The notes: generated from the sequence alone by a model not told the origin. A stretch of 38,752 nucleotides of DNA from Rhodobacter capsulatus (GCF_005144475.1 NZ_SWJZ01000090.1:1-38752), one strand, 5' to 3'. Positions 17,302 to 25,025 are shown, numbered from the stretch's first letter. Translations and numbers: made by a program.

Positions 17302-17326
17302 TATCGCATCGCGCGCAGAGGAGACC

Positions 17327-17863
17327 ATGGGCAGAAAACCGACGATCACCCGCGACCATTTGCTCGATGTCGCCGAAGGGATCGTGCGCGCGGGCGGCGC
17401 CTCGGCGCTGACCATCGGTGCGCTGGCGCAGGCGGCGGGGATTTCAAAGGGCGGGGTGCAATATGCCTTTGCCAGCAAGGACGCGCTTGTGCGCGCTCTC
17501 ATCGACCGCTGGACCGGCCAGTTCGATGCGATGCTGGAGGGGGCGTCCGATGCCGATCCGCTGGACTTTGTCCGCCGTTACATCGCCGCGACCAGGGCAT
17601 CGCAGCAGGCGATGGACGCCAAGATGGCGGGGCTGCTTGTCAGCTATCTGGAAGACCCGGCCAATCGGCGCGAGACCCGCGACTGGTATCGCGGGATCTT
17701 CGACCGGCTGGGCGGAAACGCGGCGCAGGCGCAGGCGGCCCGGGTCGCCTTTCTGGCGGTGGAGGGGCTGTTTCTGATGCGGCTGAACGGGATCGATGAA
17801 ACCGGCGACTGGACGGATTTTCTGGATGACATCGAGGCGATCCTGGATCGGCTGACCGGCTGA
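17327..17863 (+). CDS. TetR-family repressor of the adjacent exporter
   Basis: A 178-aa regulator with the N-terminal TetR helix-turn-helix at about residues 9-50 (ALTIGALAQAAGISKGGVQYAFASKDALVRALI) and a ligand domain of TetR_C type. AGAGGAG lies three bases before ATG 17327. It is divergent from the MFS exporter with 82 bp between start codons, containing the palindrome CATACGTATG. Local repression of the exporter and of itself is the expected role. The longer frame from 17243 overlaps the promoter and was rejected. Confidence 0.9.
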   Translation: MGRKPTITRDHLLDVAEGIVRAGGASALTIGALAQAAGISKGGVQYAFASKDALVRALIDRWTGQFDAMLEGASDADPLDFVRRYIAATRASQQAMDAKMAGLLVSYLEDPANRRETRDWYRGIFDRLGGNAAQAQAARVAFLAVEGLFLMRLNGIDETGDWTDFLDDIEAILDRLTG

Positions 17864-17884
17864 GCGCCGCGGACCGCGGTTCGG

Positions 17885-18310
17885 ACCAAGTCGACGGGCA
17901 GGCAAGGCGGTCCGCCGCAATTCGCGGTGCGGGCGGTCTGCGGCTGGCTGACCCGCGCCGGGGGCGAGGGGACGCAGCGGGACATGGCCGAGGGGCTCGG
18001 GCTCGGCCGGATGCATCTGTCGCAGATCGCCGCGCGGCTCAAGGGCCTCGGGCTGATCGCGCGCCCGCCGCGAGCGACGGCCGGGCGAAATCGGGGCGAA
18101 ATCGGGGCGGCTCACCCCCGGCGCGCGTTGGCCCTGACCGTGGTCGCGGCTTTCGATCGGGAGGTCTTCGCCCGAGGCTGACGCGAGGCGGTGCGGGGCG
18201 GGATCATCAGGGGCAAGGTGCTCCTGGCCCTGTCCCGCAAGGAAAGCGCGCGGATCGTCCGGGCCTTCCGCACCTCGATGCAGACGCAATTCGGGCAGAG
18301 ACCCATCTGG
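17885..18310 (+). pseudogene. MarR-like regulator relic
   Basis: Just after tetR a frame without a usable start reads PPQFAVRAVCGWL, then GGEGTQRDMAEGLGLGRMHLSQIAARLKGLGLIARPP, which is the winged-helix core of MarR-type regulators. The N-terminal dimer helix is missing. An 11-bp tandem duplication (GGGGCGAAATC units, 18082-18103) disturbs the wing, and a TGA at 18179 interrupts the frame. The same frame continues with LSRKESARIVRAFRTSMQTQFG, which could be the old C-terminal helix. Codon bias is retained, so loss seems recent. The exact family is uncertain. Confidence 0.45.
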
Positions 18311-18478
18311 TGCCCGGGTCCGGCCCGAGGGCCGGGAGGGCACCGCCGACCCAGACCATGCGCGTCCCGATCACGCTATTTCAGAGCCAAAGCTCGATCA
18401 GATCAGCCCCGCCTGATCCCCCATAGGCCGCCCTGCATCCGGTTGCTTGCGCCCCCCGGGACCGAGAGGACCACCGAG

Positions 18479-18562
18479 ATGATGACCTTCCGCGACTTTG
18501 TGAAGAAGACCCCAGACGCCGTTCTTCTGCGCGAGATGATCGGCTTTGCCACCGAACGGCTG
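18479..18562 (+). mobile_element. IS256-type transposase N-terminal fragment
   Basis: MTFRDFVKKTPDAVLLREM followed by IGFATERL matches the conserved N-terminus of IS256/mutator transposases (DFVRKTPDADLLREMIGFAAERL type, recalled). GAGAGGA lies upstream of the ATG. The match stops abruptly at CTGCAG, where the sequence becomes the start of cas2 in the opposite direction. Only about 27 codons remain and no terminal repeats or target duplication were identified. It is the probable agent of the cas operon damage. Confidence 0.6.
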
Positions 18563-18589
18563 CAGGTCGCAGGTGACCAGAACCCGCAT
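18560..18589 (-). pseudogene. cas2: cas2 relic, first ten codons
   Basis: MRVLVTCDLQ reads like the first beta strand of type I-C Cas2 (VLVTYDV type), which carries its catalytic Asp here. It begins 1 nt after the stop of the cas1 relic, as in intact cas1-cas2 pairs, and then runs into the IS256 fragment. With ten residues the identification rests mainly on position. Confidence 0.45.
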
Positions 18590-18590
18590 C

Positions 18591-18650
18591 TCAACTCCAG
18601 CACCAGGGCGGGCAGGCGTCGATGTCGCCGCGCAGATGGCGGGCCAGCAT
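18591..18650 (-). pseudogene. cas1: cas1 relic, C-terminal end
   Basis: MLARHLRGDIDACPPWCWS and a stop resemble the very C-terminus of type I-C Cas1 proteins (LLARHLRGDLD-YPPFLW type, recalled). In-frame stops lie directly upstream, so nearly the whole gene (normally about 340 codons) is gone. Its position between the cas4 and cas2 relics is what an intact I-C operon predicts. Confidence 0.6.
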
Positions 18651-18685
18651 CGGGCGACCGGATCAGAGGATCGAAGACCGCGCGG

Positions 18686-18895
18686 TCAAGATTGGCGGCC
18701 CCTGCCCTTTCGGCTGCCGTCCTTGTCGGCCACGGCATGCGGCAGATCCCCTTGCGTGGTAAAGATATTCTCGTCCCAGAGCCGCCCGACCCAGAGCCGC
18801 CCGACATGGATCCGCGCCGCCCGCCGCAGGCCGTAAACCGCATGCTGCACCGCCGAGAGCGAGATCGTCTCCGCCTCTGCGGGCAGCGCGGCCAT
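18686..18895 (-). pseudogene. cas4: cas4 relic, N-terminal part
   Basis: From an ATG that overlaps the cas7 stop as TGATG, 69 codons remain. ETISLSAVQHAVYGLRRAARIHV matches the Cas4 start in which the first cluster cysteine sits in a YCPRQ-A-IH block, but that Cys-Pro is now YGLRR. A 15-bp tandem duplication (18773-18787 and 18788-18802) repeats the GRLW part. The frame then drifts to a stop. The nuclease core and C-terminal cysteines are absent. Cas4 normally helps select spacers; this copy cannot work. Confidence 0.72.
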
Positions 18896-19604
18896 CACAG
18901 AAGCTCGCGGATCTCGGCCCCCGCGGGCAGGCCCTCGCGGTCGCTCTCGATGCGGGTGTCGGCGACTTTCCGCGCGGGCACGAGGTTGCCAAGACCGCGG
19001 TCGTCCAATTCGCGGGACGCGCCATCGACTGCGCGGCGGAACGGTCATGTTCGAACATGTTCGCCATGCGCGACGTAAAGCCCATAGGGCACGATGTGCT
19101 TGCGGCCCATGGTGCGGCTGTTGGTGCGGGCCTCGCCCTCGGCGCGTTTCTTCTGTTCCGCCCCGGTCGTCGTCGCCATCCGGGTGATCGAGATCTCGAC
19201 CGGCAGGATCGGCTCGACCGAGCGGGCGAAGGTCATCTGCAGCGGCCCTTGACCTGACCGCAGTTGATGCCGGTGGACATCACCGCGCCAAAGATCCGCA
19301 CATCGAAAAAATGCGCGCACATCCAGCCGCGCAGCGCCCGGGCTTCCTCGTCGCCTTTCGGGTTGCGCTTCTTGGGCGCCTTGGGGTCATCGGCCCGCCT
19401 CGAAACATGGGCCTCACGGGGCTTTTCGTTCAGGATCGCGCCCGCCTGCACATCGATGCGGTGCCCCGCCTCGCCGCCGCGGGCCAGCTCGGCAGAGTTG
19501 CGCAGCTTGCGCTTGAGGCTGACGTCGGACACCAGACCATGGATCGTCTCGGGGGCCTGCAGGGTCGCATCGCCGCGGCGCCGTGCCGGATCGCGGGCTG
19601 GCAA
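18895..19604 (-). pseudogene. cas7: cas7 (csd2) relic, type I-C
   Basis: Pieces of the type I-C backbone protein Cas7/Csd2 are spread over several frames: HGLVSDVSLKRKLRN, ALRGWMCAHFFDVRIFGAVM and STGINCGQVKG in the first, then MTFARSVEPILPVEISITRM and RTMGRKHIVPYGLYVAHG in the second, NMFEHDRSA in a third, and a tail like the family's REGLPAGAEIREL. A one-base deletion near 19245-19250 breaks GQVKGPLQMTF, and an internal deletion joins GLYVAHG to NMFEHDRSA. About 710 nt remain of an expected 870. It is on the minus strand, opposite the WYL gene. No cas3, cas5 or cas8c remains upstream. Confidence 0.85.
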
Positions 19605-19709
19605 AAGGGGCGACCGCCGAGAAAAGGCATGGCTGCTGCAAAAATCAGGTCATCGACCCCCGGGGGAATCGTCTCGACAGATCGCCAGATCCTCCCTAAC
19701 CTCAAAGGG

Positions 19710-19733
19710 TGTCAATTTCTGGCGGGGGTGCGG
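19710..19733. promoter_or_regulatory. Intergenic start region of the WYL gene; minus-strand TTGACA
   Basis: Complement of TGTCAA at 19710-19715 gives a consensus TTGACA on the minus strand, facing the cas relics; the -10 (GGATCT at 17 bp) is poor. It may be the old cas promoter fused to cas7 by deletion. On the plus strand only a G-rich GGCGGGGG precedes the WYL start. Confidence 0.3.
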
Positions 19734-20717
19734 ATGTCCTTTTCCAAGGCCCAGGATCTGATCCGTCTGGCGCAGATGGCGGCGGCGCGGCGCAGCGGGG
19801 TCAGCCTTGAAGACATCGTTGCGGAATTTTCGGTGGCCCACCGCACGGCGCAGCGGATGACCCAGGCGCTTGAAGAGACCTTCGCCAATGTCATCGCCGA
19901 GGATGGCGAGGATCGCAAGCGGCGCTGGCGGATCGCGCCGGGGGCGCAGGCGCCGCTGCAGCTGCGCCCGGAAACCGCGATCGAGGCGCTTGACATCGCC
20001 GGGCGCGAGGCGGCGGCCGCGGGGCGGCTGCGGCACCGCCAGGCGCTTGCGGGGCTGCGCGACGGGTTGCTGGCGCGGCTGACCCACCGCGATGCCGCCC
20101 GCGCCGAGGCCGATGCCGAGGCGGTGCTTTCGGCGCTGGTCACGGTGACGCGGCCGGGACCGCGGGTCAGCCTTGCGCCCGAGATCCTCGACGCGGTGAC
20201 CGAGGCGCTGCGCGGCCCGTTCCGGCTGCGGGCGCGCTACAAATCCGCCGCGGCGCCCGACCGCATCCTTGAACCGCATGGCGTGCTTTTGGGCCACCGC
20301 ACCTATCTTGTCGCCCGCGATCCGGCCAAGGGCGCGCTGATCCGCACCTTCCGGCTGGACCAGATCGTGGCGGCCGAGGTGCTGGACGAGAGCTTCACCA
20401 TGGACCCGGGTTTCTCGATGGCGCGGTTCGCCGCGCAGTCCTTTGGCGTCTGGCAGGATCCGGCGCAATTCGGGCCGGTGGTCTGGCGCTTTGCCCCCCA
20501 CGCCGCCGAACGCGCGGCGGGGTTCCGCTTTCACCCCTCGCAACGGTTCGAGCCGCAAGCCGACGGCGGCCTGATCCTGCGCTTCGAGGCGGCGGGCTGG
20601 CTTGAAATGGCCTGGCATCTGTATCAGTGGGGCGATGCGGTCGAGGTGCTGGAACCCGAAGGCCTGCGCGCGATGGTCGCGGGCCATCGGCGGCCGGATT
20701 TCGACGCGATGCCCTGA
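19734..20717 (+). CDS. WYL-domain transcriptional regulator
   Basis: A 327-aa regulator: N-terminal helix-turn-helix (SFSKAQDLIRLAQMAAARR, then SLEDIVAEFSVAHRTAQRM), a central WYL domain at about 165-240 (FRLRARYKS, LEPHGVLLGHRTYLVARD, RTFRLDQIVAAEVLDESF) and a C-terminal WCX-like extension. WYL domains sense nucleic-acid or nucleotide ligands and such proteins often lie beside CRISPR-Cas or other defence genes, acting as repressors. It is intact while the divergent cas operon is ruined, so it may now control other targets or be on its way out. The start is ATG 19734; the open frame upstream to 19311 is the antisense of cas7. Confidence 0.9.
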   Translation: MSFSKAQDLIRLAQMAAARRSGVSLEDIVAEFSVAHRTAQRMTQALEETFANVIAEDGEDRKRRWRIAPGAQAPLQLRPETAIEALDIAGREAAAAGRLRHRQALAGLRDGLLARLTHRDAARAEADAEAVLSALVTVTRPGPRVSLAPEILDAVTEALRGPFRLRARYKSAAAPDRILEPHGVLLGHRTYLVARDPAKGALIRTFRLDQIVAAEVLDESFTMDPGFSMARFAAQSFGVWQDPAQFGPVVWRFAPHAAERAAGFRFHPSQRFEPQADGGLILRFEAAGWLEMAWHLYQWGDAVEVLEPEGLRAMVAGHRRPDFDAMP

Positions 20718-20831
20718 GCGGCACGCCACCGACCGTGGACAGCGCGCCGACCGCGCCGGGCCGCCGGAAAGTCCGCATGGCCTTCGGGGCACCGGCCCGA
20801 ACAGGCCCGGGACGCTGCCGCCGTTCCCCGA

Positions 20832-21065
20832 TCAGCGCCGACGCACCGAATTCCCGCCCGCCAGGATGCTGTTGATCAGCCTGGCCACGGCGGCATGCAT
20901 CTCGGCCTTGCCGTCGTCGGGCGGCACTTCATGCGCTGCCGCGGCATCCCGCAAGATCCCGACAATCTCGGTTTCCGGCAGGATCTTGTGATCGTTGAGG
21001 GCCAGAAGCAGGGATTCGCAGATCGTCAGCGCGGCTGTTCCGGCAATATCATCTTGGTCCGACAT
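20832..21065 (-). CDS. 77-aa conserved hypothetical protein
   Basis: A small, mostly helical soluble protein beginning MSDQDDIAGTAALTICESLLLAL and containing DHKILPETEIVGILRDAAAAH and MHAAVARLINSIL. This type of short protein is familiar from alphaproteobacterial stress-gene neighbourhoods, but I know no function. The start is ATG 21065; only a weak GTGAAG precedes it. It is divergent from the Crp/Fnr gene. Confidence 0.7.
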   Translation of the reverse strand: MSDQDDIAGTAALTICESLLLALNDHKILPETEIVGILRDAAAAHEVPPDDGKAEMHAAVARLINSILAGGNSVRRR

Positions 21066-21235
21066 GGCGGGCTTCACTTTCACTTGGGAGGCACACGGCC
21101 AGAACCTGGTCGGCACCGGCTGACTCTAGGCTCATTTCGCGCCCGAAGACTGATCCAGAGCAGCACGGCGCAGGTCTATTGCTGTTATGATCAGACTGAA
21201 TGAACCGCTGCCGATCCGTCTGGAAGGACCCCGAG

Positions 21236-21967
21236 ATGTCGATCCTTCAAAGCCCGCTCACCCGCAAGCTTTCGGTCTTCGTCGCGCTTTCCGATCGCGA
21301 TCTTGCCACGCTCGAACGGTTCCATCGACGGCGACGGATCTTTCAGTGCGGCCATGAGATGATCCACGAAGGGCAGATGAACGCCTCGGCCTTCATTCTG
21401 GCGCGCGGCTGGGCCTGTTCGTTCAAGATGCTGCCCGACGGCGACCGGCAGATCGTCGATTTTCAGGTGCCGGGCGATTTTCTGGGCCTGCGCAGCATCC
21501 TGTTCCGCACCTCCGACCATTCGATCGAGGCGGTGACGCAGATCGAGGCCTCCGAGGTCATCGCCTCCGACATTCTCGATGCCTTTGCCGATGCGCCGCG
21601 GCTGGCGGCCGCGGTGCTTTGGGCCGCCTCGCGCGACGAGGCGATGGTGGTCGAGCATCTGGTCGATCTGGGCCGGCGCAGCGCCGAGGAACGCACGGCG
21701 CATTTCCTTCTTGAACTCGGGGCGCGGCTGACGCTGGTGGGGATCGGCGACCGGTCCGGCTTCGACTGCCCGCTGACGCAATATCATCTGGCCGATGCGC
21801 TGGGGCTGAGCGCGGTGCATGTCAACCGCGTGCTGCGGCATCTGCGCGAAAAGGGGCTGATCACCTTTCAGAAGGGCCGCGTGCTGTTTGACGATTTCGA
21901 GCGGCTGCGGGCGCTGGCCAATTTCGACACCGGCTATCTTGATCACGAGGGGCCGCTGCTGCACTGA
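21236..21967 (+). CDS. Crp/Fnr-family regulator with atypical recognition helix
   Basis: A 243-aa protein: cupin-like sensor domain at about 15-130 (FILARGWACSFKMLPDGDRQIVDFQVPGDFLG split over two strands), a dimer helix and a C-terminal winged helix-turn-helix (LTQYHLADALGL, SAVHVNRVLRHLREKGLI). Compared with FNR (VETISR) the recognition helix reads AVHVNR: the DNA-contacting Glu becomes Val, Ser becomes Asn, and the Arg is kept. It has no N-terminal Fe-S cysteine cluster and no clear cAMP pocket, so its signal is unknown. GGAAGGA lies about seven bases before ATG 21236. It is encoded at the edge of a stress-gene island containing repeated Fnr-like dyads and may control it. Confidence 0.9.
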   Translation: MSILQSPLTRKLSVFVALSDRDLATLERFHRRRRIFQCGHEMIHEGQMNASAFILARGWACSFKMLPDGDRQIVDFQVPGDFLGLRSILFRTSDHSIEAVTQIEASEVIASDILDAFADAPRLAAAVLWAASRDEAMVVEHLVDLGRRSAEERTAHFLLELGARLTLVGIGDRSGFDCPLTQYHLADALGLSAVHVNRVLRHLREKGLITFQKGRVLFDDFERLRALANFDTGYLDHEGPLLH

Positions 21968-22167
21968 CACCCCGGCCCCAGCGCATGGGCGGCGGAATCA
22001 AGCCGCCGGTTGCACTCGCCCTCCCAGCCCCGGCGCTGCGCCGCTTCGGCGGCCTGAAGGTGCCCTTCGGCCCTGGCCTTCGCAACGCCCGCCGGGGCGG
22101 CGGCGCAGCGCGCGCGGATGGCGCGCATCTTTTCGGCGGTGCTGGGAAACCGCGGTCTGGGCGTCAT
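21943..22167 (-). CDS. 74-aa helical protein, third paralogue of the 63-aa family
   Basis: The frame from ATG 22167 (AAGGA six bases upstream) aligns without gaps to the 63-aa proteins encoded at 29361 and 38375: AEKMRAIRARCAAAPAG, HLQAAEAAQRR and RLDSAAHALG correspond to their AERMKTVKAAWDKAPEG, QYQAAEKAQAA and ALDAAVAALA blocks. It is more basic and diverged, contains three cysteines and has an extra tail GPGCQCSSGPS that overlaps the end of the convergent Crp/Fnr gene by 25 nt. Function unknown; probably a small soluble helical-hairpin protein. Confidence 0.65.
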   Translation of the reverse strand: MTPRPRFPSTAEKMRAIRARCAAAPAGVAKARAEGHLQAAEAAQRRGWEGECNRRLDSAAHALGPGCQCSSGPS

Positions 22168-22241
22168 GGCCTGTCCTTTCCCGGCTGCGGGCCGGAGCCT
22201 GCCGGTTGCGCGCAGCCTAGCCCCCGCGGCGGCGCCGCGGA

Positions 22242-22255
22242 CTGATCGAGATCGG
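22242..22255. promoter_or_regulatory. CTRAY-N4-RTYAG dyad, site 1 (imperfect)
   Basis: CTGAT-CGAG-ATCGG lies 75-88 bp upstream of the 74-aa gene start (22167, minus strand). The right half has one mismatch to ATCAG. It resembles an FNR box (TTGAT-N4-ATCAA) with C/G at the outer positions. Confidence 0.35.
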
Positions 22256-22294
22256 CCCGGCGCGTCGCGACCCGCACCGGCGGCGCTTGCGGGG

Positions 22295-22308
22295 CTGATG
22301 TCGATCAG
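22295..22308. promoter_or_regulatory. CTRAY-N4-RTYAG dyad, site 2 (perfect)
   Basis: CTGAT-GTCG-ATCAG (GCTGATGTCGATCAGC at 22294-22309) is a perfect inverted repeat 54-67 bp before the cupin gene start. A TGATACTCT segment about 30 bp further downstream could be the -10, which would put the dyad near -41, the class II position of Crp/Fnr activators. Confidence 0.55.
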
Positions 22309-22361
22309 CCCGGCGCGGGCGGCGGGCTGATACTCTGGACGCAACAACAGGGAGACGGATC

Positions 22362-22790
22362 ATGCACGGCTTTGTCGGACCGATCGAACGGCTCACGAAA
22401 GACAATGACGCGTTCCGCAGTCCTCTGTTCGGCACGGCGCAGATGGATCTGACGCTGTTTTCCCTGCGCCGCAAGGACAGTCTGGGCGCCGGGGAGCGCT
22501 CGGCATGCGATCAGTTCCTGCGCATCGTCACCGGCAAGGGCCGGATGACGATCGGCGCCACCACCTTTCGCGTGGGCGCGCGGGATGCGATCCTGATCCC
22601 GGCGGGCATGGGCTTCACGCTGCACAACATCGGTCGCAAGCGGCTGCGGGTCTATGCCGTGCAGGCGCATGGCGCCGCCGCCCCTGCGGCCGAGGCCGGC
22701 GGCCGCGCCGCGGCGGCACGGGCCAGCACCGAACGCGCCCGCCAGGACATGATCTCGGAAGGCGGGCCCGCGGATCTCTCCACGCCATGA
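22362..22790 (+). CDS. Cupin-domain protein
   Basis: A 142-aa protein with one cupin barrel at about 25-100. The second cupin motif is clear (DAILIPAGMGFTLHNIG, P-x-G-x2-H-x3-N type). In the first, the usual HxH is replaced by SACDQFLRI, so only part of a metal site remains; the DQF-RI form occurs in several uncharacterised cupins. The C-terminus is Ala-rich. GGAG lies seven bases before ATG 22362. Its stop overlaps the next start as ATGA; it heads a three-gene operon with a DUF6544-like and a BON gene and has a perfect dyad upstream. Sensor or protective enzyme roles are both possible. Confidence 0.85.
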   Translation: MHGFVGPIERLTKDNDAFRSPLFGTAQMDLTLFSLRRKDSLGAGERSACDQFLRIVTGKGRMTIGATTFRVGARDAILIPAGMGFTLHNIGRKRLRVYAVQAHGAAAPAAEAGGRAAAARASTERARQDMISEGGPADLSTP

Positions 22791-23569
22791 CCGCCCCCGC
22801 CATGACCCGCCCCGCCGCCGTCACCGCTCTTGCCCTGCGCCTTGGGGCGGACCCGGACCGGATCTGCGGCCAGGTGCATCTGCGCCAGCATGGCCGGATC
22901 AATCTGGGGCTGCCCCACGACGCCTGGCTTGCCTTCACCGCCGAGGAAATCCTGTCCGTCACCGCCTGCGCCTTTTCCTGGCGGGCCCGGCTTGGCCCGG
23001 CGCAGGCCGTGGTGATGCTTGACAGCCTTGACGCCGGAAAACCGGGCCGGTTCGGCGTCAGCGCCTTCGGCCGGGTGCCCATTCCCTTCGCCCCCCGCCC
23101 GCAGGCGCTGCCGCGCAGCCAGAGACTGCGCTATCTGACCGAATTGCCGCTTGTCCCCGATGCGATGCTGCACAACCGCGCCCTGCGCTGGGAAGAGATC
23201 GACGAGAGCCATCTGCGCGTCGCCACCGGGCTTGGCGCCGAGACGGTCGAGGCGACCTTCACGCTGGGCGCAGAGGGCCGCGTGGCCAGCATCTTCCTGC
23301 CCGATCCGTGGAATTTCTCTTCGCGGCGGGACACGGCGGCGGGCTGGTTCGGCAGCTATGCGGATTACGACCGCATCCGCAACCGCTGGATCCCGTTTCA
23401 CACCGATGTCCATCGCAGGCTTGCCGATCGCAGCATCGGTCTTTGGGTCGCGACGCTCTTTGACTGGCAGATGTCGGGCGACGGCCTCGCTGCGCCGGGC
23501 CCTTCCGCCCCCCGAAGGATGCCGCCCGCCGCGGCGCCGCCTCCCCCCTTGCAAGGAGCCACCCCATGA
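22787..23569 (+). CDS. DUF6544-like protein
   Basis: A 260-aa protein with no signal peptide. The block order resembles the DUF6544 (former DUF6920) family: SWRARLGPAQAVVMLDSL, then LRYLTELPLVPDAMLHNRAL, RWEEIDESHLRVATGL, VEATFTLGAEGRVASIF and a C-terminal DYDRIRNRWIPF. The fold suggests a ligand-carrying beta structure, but no function is established. The start at 22787 overlaps the cupin stop (ATGA) and its own stop overlaps the BON start (ATGA), so the three products are probably made together. The tail is Pro/Ala-rich. Confidence 0.75.
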   Translation: MTAPAMTRPAAVTALALRLGADPDRICGQVHLRQHGRINLGLPHDAWLAFTAEEILSVTACAFSWRARLGPAQAVVMLDSLDAGKPGRFGVSAFGRVPIPFAPRPQALPRSQRLRYLTELPLVPDAMLHNRALRWEEIDESHLRVATGLGAETVEATFTLGAEGRVASIFLPDPWNFSSRRDTAAGWFGSYADYDRIRNRWIPFHTDVHRRLADRSIGLWVATLFDWQMSGDGLAAPGPSAPRRMPPAAAPPPPLQGATP

Positions 23570-24225
23570 TCTCCGATCACGCGCTGAGACTGCAGGTTCT
23601 TGACGAACTGACCTGGGAGCCGATGCTGAACGCCGACAGCATCGGCGTGACCGTCTGCGACGGCGTGGTGTCGCTGTCCGGTCATGTCGAGAGCTACTGG
23701 CAGAAACGGGCGGCGGAAACCGCGATCGCGGGGCTGCGCGGGGTGCGCGCGATCGTCGATTGCATCGAGGTGCGCCTGCCCGATCAGGTGCAGCGCAACG
23801 ATGACGAGATCGCGGCGGCGGTCGCCGACCGGCTCGACTGGGTCGGCGCGATTCCGCGCGGCGCGATCGGGGTTCTGGTCGCGGACGGGGTCGTGACGCT
23901 GACCGGCATGGTCACGCATCAGTATCAGCGCGAGGCGGCCTTTCGGGCGGTCGATCCGCTCTGGGGGGTGCGCGGGGTCGCCAATCAGATCACCATCCGC
24001 GGCGCCCCGCGCGAGACCGGCAAGACCGACCGCGTGCGCGAGGGGATCCGGCGCGCCCTGGCCCGCAAGGGGGTGCTTCCCGACTCGGTGCAGGTCGAGG
24101 AACGGGACGGGACCGTGACCCTTTCGGGCACGGCCCGGTCGCTGCAGGAACACGACATCGCCGTGGCCGTCGCCTGGGCGGCGCATGGCACCACGACGGT
24201 CGAGGACAAGCTCCGCATCGACTGA
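23566..24225 (+). CDS. Triple BON-domain protein, copy 1
   Basis: A 219-aa protein of three BON repeats of about 65 residues (starting near LQVLDELTWEP, EIAAAVADRLDW and RVREGIRRALARKG), each with the V-DG-V-L-G signature. No signal peptide is visible, unlike OsmY. BON domains bind lipids or surfaces and such proteins are typically induced by osmotic or envelope stress. AAGGAG lies seven bases before ATG 23566, which overlaps the preceding stop. A close paralogue lies at 36805-37464 on the other strand, sharing SYWQKRAAET and GVRAIV segments. Confidence 0.92.
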   Translation: MISDHALRLQVLDELTWEPMLNADSIGVTVCDGVVSLSGHVESYWQKRAAETAIAGLRGVRAIVDCIEVRLPDQVQRNDDEIAAAVADRLDWVGAIPRGAIGVLVADGVVTLTGMVTHQYQREAAFRAVDPLWGVRGVANQITIRGAPRETGKTDRVREGIRRALARKGVLPDSVQVEERDGTVTLSGTARSLQEHDIAVAVAWAAHGTTTVEDKLRID

Positions 24226-24285
24226 GCGCGGGGCGCGCGGGCGGGCGCAGCGGGCCCCCGCGATCGGGCCCCGCTGCGGCGCGGT

Positions 24286-24684
24286 TCAGGTGTCCTGCGG
24301 CCGGGCCAGCAGGAAGGAGATGTCGCGCAAGGCCCGGCGGATCAGCTTTTGCTGACGCGCCTGTTGCCCCGGAAAGGTCAGGGCGAATTGCTCGACCAGA
24401 TAGCGCAGCCGCTCGGCCGCCTCAGGCCAGGTCTTCGCCGGTCCCAGAAGCAGCAGCGCATCGACGCCGTCGCGCGGCCCGGGCGCGGTTCTTGCCGGGT
24501 CCAGGCGACCACAGATCGCCCGCCGCACAAGAACCGCGAAGCGGTCTTCCGGATCGCGCCGGTCATCGAGCAGGATCACCTTGAACGAGGCCGCGCAGGG
24601 CGCCGGACCCGGTGCGCAGGGCTGCTGCGGCACCGCCGCCTGCGCGGGACGATCAAGGCCGTCAGGGGGCAATTCGCCGGTCAT
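24286..24684 (-). CDS. 132-aa hypothetical protein
   Basis: Soluble, with a Pro/Ala-rich N-terminus and a helical C-terminal half (TWPEAAERLRYLVEQFALTF, QQKLIRRALRDISFLL). I do not recognise the family. The ATG at 24684 overlaps the preceding gene's stop as TGATG, so it is co-translated with the 113-aa membrane-anchored protein. It is convergent with the BON gene, with about 60 bp between stops. Confidence 0.7.
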   Translation of the reverse strand: MTGELPPDGLDRPAQAAVPQQPCAPGPAPCAASFKVILLDDRRDPEDRFAVLVRRAICGRLDPARTAPGPRDGVDALLLLGPAKTWPEAAERLRYLVEQFALTFPGQQARQQKLIRRALRDISFLLARPQDT

Positions 24685-25025
24685 CACGCCCCCCGGGTCC
24701 AAAGCGCCGCGATGCAGCCCTGCGCCACGGCCCTGTCGAAGCCTGCGCGCAGCGCGCCCGGCAGCCAGCCGGTCTCGATCAGGATCTCAAGCTGTGTCGG
24801 CGGCGCATCCTGACGCAGCGCGGCCAGCTTGACCGCCCGTGCGGGATCGGCCATCGCCTGATCGACGCAGAGCGGCACCAGCGCCCGCACCACCTCCGCC
24901 TCGGCCGCGCGCCGCACGCCGGAGCGGAGTTCCCACCCCGCCCAGACAAAGCCCGTCGCCGCCGTCAGCAGGACGCCCGCAAGGGCACCCACCGCACCCG
25001 GCACGATCCACTCCGGTTTCACCAT
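24684..25025 (-). CDS. 113-aa membrane-anchored conserved protein
   Basis: One N-terminal membrane segment (WIVPGAVGALAGVLLTAATGF, followed by VWAGWELRSG) and a soluble part with VRALVPLCVDQAMADP, LEILIETGWLPG and AVAQGCIAAL. This block order belongs to a common but unnamed alphaproteobacterial family (GF-WGGW, ALVPIC, GWAT, VA--C). AAGGA lies six bases before ATG 25025. It is the first gene of a two-gene unit; a dyad (site 3) lies about 150-165 bp upstream. Function unknown; probably inner membrane with the C-terminal domain on the periplasmic side. Confidence 0.78.
   Translation of the reverse strand: MVKPEWIVPGAVGALAGVLLTAATGFVWAGWELRSGVRRAAEAEVVRALVPLCVDQAMADPARAVKLAALRQDAPPTQLEILIETGWLPGALRAGFDRAVAQGCIAALWTRGA

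Noticed and set aside
18112-18306. Minus-strand frame MGLCPNCVCIEVRK
   Set aside because: It lies opposite the MarR-like relic, has no ribosome site and degenerates into Arg/Ser-rich sequence.
17864-19733. Search for a CRISPR repeat array near the cas relics
   Set aside because: No 30-37 bp repeat with regular spacers was seen on either strand; the only repeats are 11- and 15-bp tandem duplications inside the relics.
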